Origin: Nissolia schottii
Taxonomy: Eukaryota; Streptophyta; Magnoliopsida; Fabales; Fabaceae
Assembly (NCBI GenBank): GCA_003254905.1
Contig: QANU01015964.1
Span: forward strand, 902,713-966,712
Direction of reading: 5' to 3'
DNA: 64,000 nt
Part shown: in pieces, positions 57,901 to 64,000 of the stretch
How the letters are laid out: each line of letters opens with the position of its first letter
Position numbering within the stretch: position 1 is the first letter of the stretch
Position numbers and translations under genes: made by a program
The notes under the pieces: generated by a model
Database searches by the model: none
What the model saw: the letters and a program-made list of their open reading frames with translations, nothing else
What the model was told of the DNA's origin: nothing

Positions 57901-60900
57901 TTGGACTCTAACTAAAGACAATCACCATATCAAAGCAATGTCTTAATCACTAGACTAATATCATTTTTGTAATATTTTATGCAATCATATTTATTAATAT
58001 AATTAAGGTAATGTTTTGGGTTTAGATCCTGGAAGATATTTAGATATTATTGGTCTTGTATGTTTCGGGCTTAAAACTTGAAAGATGGTTGATTATTATT
58101 ATTAAATGTTGTGTTATTGATTGTGTATCAGGCCACAATAATAGGCTGTAGTAACAGACCAAACAACATATTTTTGATAATAAAAAAATATACACAGGCA
58201 GACCTATCAGACTCCAGGTCAGGCTAAAAAAATAGTCTTTGATAGTTAATAGGCTAGGCCCATGCCAAAAACTAATGAGACAAGTCCGACCTATTAAGAG
58301 TCTAACCTGACCTGTTCCCATCCCTATTTGTTATTATGTTTGATACAAGGTGATTGGGCAATGGGGGATGTGGGCTATCAAAGGTAGGACGGTATGAATA
58401 CGTTGTGTTGCGGCCTGATGATAAATGTTAACTACGCTTTGTCCCTTAAATATTTCTAGTTTAGTACTTTTTCATTCCAAAAAAAGTAAGAGGTTTGTCC
58501 ATTGAATTTTCCCTATGAAAGTTTTGATTAAACTTGACTTGTTTCAGCTGAACATTATTAACCCTCAGTGGGCTATGCATATCATTTGAAGTGTTCTTCT
58601 TTGTCCATTGTGGGGCATTTTTGATAATAATAGAAGTCATGTTACTTATATATAATATTAGCTAGTGCAAAAACTTTATTAACGATTTAAAAAAATTGTT
58701 AAGATATTACTTTTGTTTTTAAATAATTATTTACTTTTCTATATCAATATTATTCATAAATAATTGTCCATTTTTTAAATTTAGGCAATATTAATTATAA
58801 ATTCTTTTATTATAGTCATATTTAATAAAAATAGTAAAAAAAGAGATAAAATAGTGGACGAACGATAACAAATAAAAATGAATAAATTAATATTGAGACT
58901 TTTAAATTATATTTTTAATATCCATGTGTAAATAGATTAATTATTTGAAAAAATATATAATATTTATTTATTTGGGATGGTGAAATTATTTGAGTTTACT
59001 TCAGCCTTGATTTAAGGAGGCAATAAATGGTTTCACAAGACGGTTGTGATGCGGTAAATATCCTCTGATTTTTTTATGACACGTAAATTGTAGTATTCTC
59101 TTAGAAAATATTTAATACCTGATGCTTGTCTCAATTATTAGAATTAAAAGTTAAGAATATGAAAAGGAAAAAAAAAATACTGCCTCCTACTAGTATTATT
59201 ATTTCTACCCTGATTAATTTGCATTCGACGGGTTTGGTTAATTCATAAATGAGCGAGGCAGGTGGCCCGTGGACCCATTAATTCGCTCCTGAAGAAAACC
59301 CCACACCAAGGACATGGACATAGACATGGGCGTTGGGCGGTGGCTGTGACCGTTACTCCTACGCGCATTGCGCGAGTCACTTGGCGGGCCCGCACTCTTT
59401 CCCTTAACCCAGCACAACTTGACGTGGAGAGGACAAGGAGTAGAGAGAGACATGTGCGGTTTGGTCGACGCTGGCCCCCACCCACTTCAGAGAAAGTGGA
59501 ACTGCAAGATCTTTCCCTTCCTCTTTCGCAAAACCCTCTTACTCTTCCCTAATCACAAAACGGCCACTCCTCCACAAAATGACCAATTTATCCCACAATA
59601 ATTTATGGGGTTTATCTAACAAATGCAATGAGAAAGTAAAAAAGAAAAATTTTGCATTAAAAATACAAGTTTTTTTTTTAAATCTTTAATATATTACACA
59701 TATTAAAAATATTTCAATTTTTTTCTTAACAAGTGTCATAGTTTGATGGGAGGGACATGACAACGATACATAAACATAAAGGCAGGAAAAAATATTTATA
59801 TTTCACCATGTCCAATTTTGCATTATGTAAAATTAAATTTTTGTGTCTCCCATATCACAATTTAGTAAGATAAATAAAATATAAAAATTATATGTCCCTA
59901 TATCTCTATCTTTTTATTTTGTCATTAGACCAAACACTGCCTTACTTATGTGTTAATTATTAGAACAATCTAATTATTATAGGGTTTACTCAGGTATCCT
60001 CATAAAATTGAAGAATATTGATACCATAACATCTAAAATTTTGCCACGTGTTTCACTAATTCAAATTATTTATTATTTTAAATTTGCGATTAAATCATAA
60101 TCATTCAAATACAATGAGGTATCGATACCTTCATAAAAACTTGGATACCCAAGAAAAAACCAATTGTTATACAATGATATTGTAAAGTATTTTATAATGT
60201 TAAGCATTGAATAGGAAAAATATATCTAAATCGTACAATATGTGTTGTATTTTTTAATGTATTCACAAAGTACAAAATGATAGACTTATTTATAGGCTGA
60301 AAATAAGATAAAGATAAATTTAACAGAAAAGATAAATATTATAAGAAATAAAATAGATAAATATCCTAATATATAAACCTAAATTAATTTAAGATAAAAT
60401 AAGATATATCAATATTTTGATTTATTCTCAACATATAATATCATTTAATCAAATTTTACATGCATAACTTTTTAAATAGTAATTAAAGAGGTCAACTATT
60501 TTTTACTTATATGACTATTAATAATTTATTTTGGTGCACAAGTTAAAATAAATTTATCACAAAAGAAAACATTGAAAAATGACTTATGAATATTATTTTA
60601 TATTTTAAAATATAATAAAATAAATTTTTGTTTGTATTTTGAAAAAGTGTTTTTTTAAGAATTCAAATATTTATACTGATAAAAAAGTATTAAATGATTT
60701 TTTGAAAAATAATAAGTTGTAAATTATAACTTTTGAAAAGTTAAAAAAAATTAAAAAATTATGTTATCCAAATGGACCATAATAAAATTTAATTAAACAA
60801 TAATATAAAATATTATGCGTTGATATCAATTAAACTCTTAATAGATTCTCATCTTAACTCCACTTTCTTATTAATTAAGAAAATTAGTATGATTAAATTA

Positions 60901-61110
60901 AGTTGGTGATTGTCTGATTGATTTCAGCACTCTGCTTTCAATGGCAATAGTGTAAATCTCGCAAATAACAGTGGCAAATGGGTGGACCCCATAATAATTA
61001 TGCAAAATGATAAAATTAAAATAAAATGAGAATATTTAGATGCAGGTATGTTGAGCCAATGGATTCATGAGTCATGACTGAGGCGGATTCTTGTAAGTTG
61101 TCACCTGCCC
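57901..61110. other. Gene-free stretch, with a hAT-like end near 58328
   Basis: The segment 58195-58328 (cagacctatcagactccagg ... aacctgacctgttcccatcc cta) looks like the right end of a hAT-type MITE (TAGGGATGGGAACAGG when reversed), but no partner end was found. The 59220-59570 part is GC-rich with overlapping ORFs on both strands and no recognisable protein. The remainder is AT-rich. Confidence 0.4.
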
Positions 61111-61114
61111 GCTG

Positions 61115-61173
61115 TTTATAGAGAGCCCCATTCTGATACCGCGCATACAACCAAACCAAACCAAACCAAACCA
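61115..61173 (+). promoter_or_regulatory. Core promoter candidate of the FLZ gene
   Basis: A TATA-like tttatagaga lies at 61115-61124, followed by an (AACCA)n tract at 61149-61173 and a CT-rich leader (cttcttcttcttcttc near 61205). Transcription would start near 61150, giving a 5' UTR of about 190 bases, a normal plant layout. Confidence 0.45.
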
Positions 61174-61343
61174 CAAAGTCCTTTAAGCCCCATTTCCCTC
61201 CTCTTCTTCTTCTTCTTCACCTACCTTTCACTCTTCTTTTTATGAAACCGCCCCTTCCCACTTTCTCCATTACACTCTTCTCTCTCTTTTTCGTTTCTGT
61301 TCCTCTCAAACGAAAACCTTAAGAAACTCTTCCATCTTCTCGC

Positions 61344-62014
61344 ATGGCTGGTTCTATCAAGAGGCATTGTTTCTTGGAAGAGGACGACGGTGTTGTCGAC
61401 ACGGAGCCTGGGTTTTCCGGCCACAATTACCTCAATTACCAGTACAGCCTTGTGTCTAGGACTATGGGTTACGCCACCTATTACAACAGGAACGGTTTCA
61501 GGGGCATTTCGGTCTCTTCGCCGAGATCTGGGAGATTCTATGACGCGAGATTTGAAGATCTCCAGCCTCACTTCCTCGAAGCCTGTTTCCTTTGCAAGAA
61601 GCCGCTTGGGGAAAATAGGGATATCTTTATGTACAGGTTAGAAACCCTAAGAATCAATGGTATTTAGGCCTTCAATTAGCGTATTCCTTGATCTGAAATG
61701 GGAAATCCCTAATTATTGTTCTTGATTGGGATGAATTTGAATTTTATTGTTAAATGCGGAATTTGAATAGTTTCTTTTCTTGTTGCGTTTTGGTTCTGAT
61801 TCAATTGTTGAACTTTTGATGATGTAGAGGGGACACGCCTTTCTGTAGCGAAGAGTGCAGGCAAGAACAAATAGAGATCGACGAAGCCAAGGAGAAGAAT
61901 CGGAACCTTTCTTCTTCCGTGAAGGCTTTGAGGAAGAAGGAGCAGAGTAAATCTGATTCTCCAAACAATGCCCAAGATTACTCCTTTCGTGCAGGGACGG
62001 TTGCTGCCGCTTAG
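61344..62014 (+). CDS. FCS-like zinc finger (FLZ, DUF581) protein, two exons
   Basis: Exon 1 is 61344-61636, the intron 61637-61827 (GT...AG, 191 bases) and exon 2 61828-62014; the joined frame gives 159 residues. The start [14 protein letters not shown] is the first ATG after the CT-rich leader. The FLZ motif spans the splice site: [20 protein letters not shown] (from residue 77), then [20 protein letters not shown]. Zinc-binding cysteines are C81, C84, C104 and C108, with the FCS signature at 103-105. The tail is Lys/Glu-rich and ends RAGTVAAA. Family members are small plant-specific adaptor proteins that bind SnRK1 kinase through this motif, linking energy and stress signals. The intron position inside the motif and the length fit the family. 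It looks intact and is likely functional. Confidence 0.93.
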
Positions 62015-63600
62015 GTGAAAAAACCTCAATGGAAAAAATTAGAATTAGGTTTTTTATGTGAGAAATACCCTGGAACTGTTATATGGTGTTCCCAAAAAAG
62101 AAAGAAAAAAAAAGAAAAAAACTAGAAAAAAAGAAATAGGTGTCAAAAAAGAGCGAAGAAAAGGAAAAAGTAGGAGCGAATTTTTTTTTTTTTTTTTAAA
62201 CTTTGTTTTCACGAAGAAGGGTCGAGAGAGAAGAGATCGCCATTCAAAAGGAGTTTTTGTTCATGAAGCTGTAAATGGGGTGTTGTTGCCTGTGGGATCC
62301 TCTCTCGGAAACGGCTCATCTTCGAGGTTTTTTTTTTTTAATTCTCTTTTTCTGGGAAAGAAATATATCAACGTTTTGCGTTTTTCTGTCTCTTTCAGTC
62401 TTTTGTATTATTTATTTATTTTTATTTTGATGTATGTTGTTTCCAGAAGTTTCGGATTTTTAACGAAGAAACTTAATTCAGATTAAATTTCAATTGTATT
62501 TGTTTGTATCCATTGAAAGAATTTTCTAGTTCCATTTGGGCTTGTGTATCTTGTTGCCTGTGGGACGAGAATCACTATGAATCTGTCCAGACTTGCAGGC
62601 AGATGAAAATAAATAATATGAGCTGAGTCATATGAGTTGGAGAAACGAATTATGTCATCGATATAACAGAGACGAAATAGATTATTTTAAATAGAATCTG
62701 GTATGGTCATTTCATTCTTCTTGCTGATTTACTAACGTCCTTGATCTAGGAAGCAAGTTCCTGAGAAATGGTATATGTTTGTGTGTAATCTTGTTGGGTG
62801 GGGAAATGCCATGTTATATTCCAAAAATTACTTGAGCAATGTGTTCCATAATTTTGTTTATCAAAATATGTTTGATTTAGACTTTGCTTTGTGTGTTTGT
62901 TGGAGTAGAGCGATAGGCGAAAGCAATATTTAGTTGACGAATAAATAGCTTGCCTTCCCGAGTCCGTCACCAGAACGGTTGGCACCAAATACCATTTTTA
63001 CCAAATTCTGTTCACTACGAATCTTTCAAAACGTTTAATATCTAATAGGGAGTCATTCTCAATTTCTTTCCTATTTTATTGTCGATTTTGTTTAATCTTA
63101 TTTCTATCTTTGAATTTTGGTAAAAACTTCTTTATGAAGTTGCTCATGAGTTACATGGGGTAACTTGGGGTTTAGAAGGAAGAAAATTACCCTAGGTCTT
63201 GATGAAGTTCCATCAAAATCACAGTATCACACCATTAGTATTTGTATTTGAGGAAAATGTCAAGCTTTCACAAATTTATCAATAAATAGCAGCGGCAAGC
63301 AGAAATGTATACAATTTGATTGATTGAAACTTGTGGTGTGTAAATCTTTACTATTAAGAAGGCTTTGAAAGAAAAAAATTGCTATTTGGTCACAATTTGA
63401 GTTGAGTTTTCCTGATGGCTGGTTCTAAGATTCACTAATTAAGTTTGGGTGCATCGTTTATCAAGTGCATTTAAATCATTTGATTTTAGACTATTTATGC
63501 ACCTAATTATGAACAGTTATAATTGAAATAGATCACTGATACAACTAACTTTGTTGGGGGCATTCGAAAGGCTCCTCAAACACTACTCTCTTCCCTTCCG
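62015..63600. other. 3' region of the FLZ gene and gene-free spacer
   Basis: An A-rich stretch (62090-62170) and T-runs follow the stop codon. No further gene is recognised up to about 63600; ORFs at 62058 and 62746 have no known domain. Confidence 0.45.
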
Positions 63601-63683
63601 CTTTGATTTTTCCCTTTCATCTTCTTCACCCTCTCCTCCGCTACCTGCCGCCATCCCATTCCTCTCCTTCACTCTCTTCCGCC

Positions 63684-63773
63684 ATGCACCACCACCTTGA
63701 GAAATCCATCGACCTCGATGCTGAACACGACTGCCCCATTGAGACCCACCCGCTCAACTTCCCAGCCTCTAAG
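63684..63773 (+). CDS. Possible first coding exon of a gene running off the right side
   Basis: The DNA from 63590 is CT/CCTC-rich, like a plant 5' leader. An ATG at 63684 opens a frame reading MHHHLEKSIDLDAEHDCPIE, then THPLNFPASK, exactly 30 codons to a donor-like AAGGTAGGC at 63773/63774. I do not recognise the peptide, and the frame also continues unspliced to 63908. A gene here is possible, but the product is unknown. Confidence 0.22.
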
Positions 63774-64000
63774 GTAGGCCTTCCAGTTGGGCTTGGATCT
63801 GAACCTCGCACTTTGTCGCCACCAACGCTAGTACACGCTTCAACATCATCACCCAACTTCCCACTTAGGCTACTCTTCGATTATAAATTCCCATTTTTGC
63901 TTTATTGAATTTTTTTTTGGGTTGAGTAAAATTCGATTTTTTAAAAATTTTTTTTTAATGTGGGGTAGGTCAGATTGGTTGGGAATCAAAGATTTTGATG

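Noticed and set aside
59238..59601. Overlapping frames on both strands in GC-richer DNA
   Set aside because: Four mutually overlapping frames without domains. They are explained by composition.

Overview
This is a plant nuclear window. It is AT-rich, has large gene-poor spaces, contains two intron-bearing genes of plant-specific families, and is crowded with plant transposon remnants. An assembly gap of 963 N lies at 20168-21130. The repeat and gene types fit an angiosperm, most likely a eudicot; I cannot name the species.

Genes. Only two genes look intact, both on the + strand. One is a four-exon BOI/BRG-type RING E3 ubiquitin ligase (28414-29653, 325 aa). The other is a two-exon FCS-like zinc finger (FLZ/DUF581) gene (61344-62014, 159 aa). 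A possible first exon of a further gene is at 63684-63773, but it is weak.

Layout. 0-1.2 kb: LTR of a retrotransposon on the minus strand, cut by the window edge. 2.1-2.5 kb: a small MITE. 5.3-8.4 kb: a decayed hAT transposase gene with a hAT-type right end. 15.4-15.7 kb: a Copia-like solo LTR. 18.7-19.9 kb: a long foldback element whose arms carry 32-bp tandem repeats. 22.7-27.2 kb: a stack of nested insertions. A duplicated ~250-bp host sequence is invaded by a MULE-like element; that element contains a 265-bp tandem array; the array is invaded by a hAT-type element carrying an ALOG (LSH) gene fragment; a Harbinger-like MITE sits in the right-hand duplicate. 28-30 kb: the RING gene. 31.6-32.9 kb: a Pack-MULE carrying an HD-Zip II homeobox gene fragment. 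38.1-38.4 kb: a 226-bp MULE MITE with a perfect 10-bp target duplication. 41.8-42.3 kb: a sister of the Pack-MULE without cargo. 42.9-46.1 and 56.7-57.9 kb: two related degenerate elements with FAR1-like and Ulp1-associated coding remnants and arrays of a GCACAAAC(A/T)TTA motif. 47.4-50.3 kb: gypsy-type remnants and a second LTR of the first family. 50.7-54.5 kb: a truncated hAT element. 61-62 kb: the FLZ gene.

The most interesting theme is transduplication. Two nonautonomous elements of different superfamilies, 7 kb apart and flanking the RING gene, each carry a GC-rich exon fragment of a developmental transcription factor family (ALOG and HD-Zip II). Both have target site duplications readable by eye. 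A second theme is a short GCACAAAC-type motif that recurs in at least four MULE-like elements and seems to have expanded inside them.
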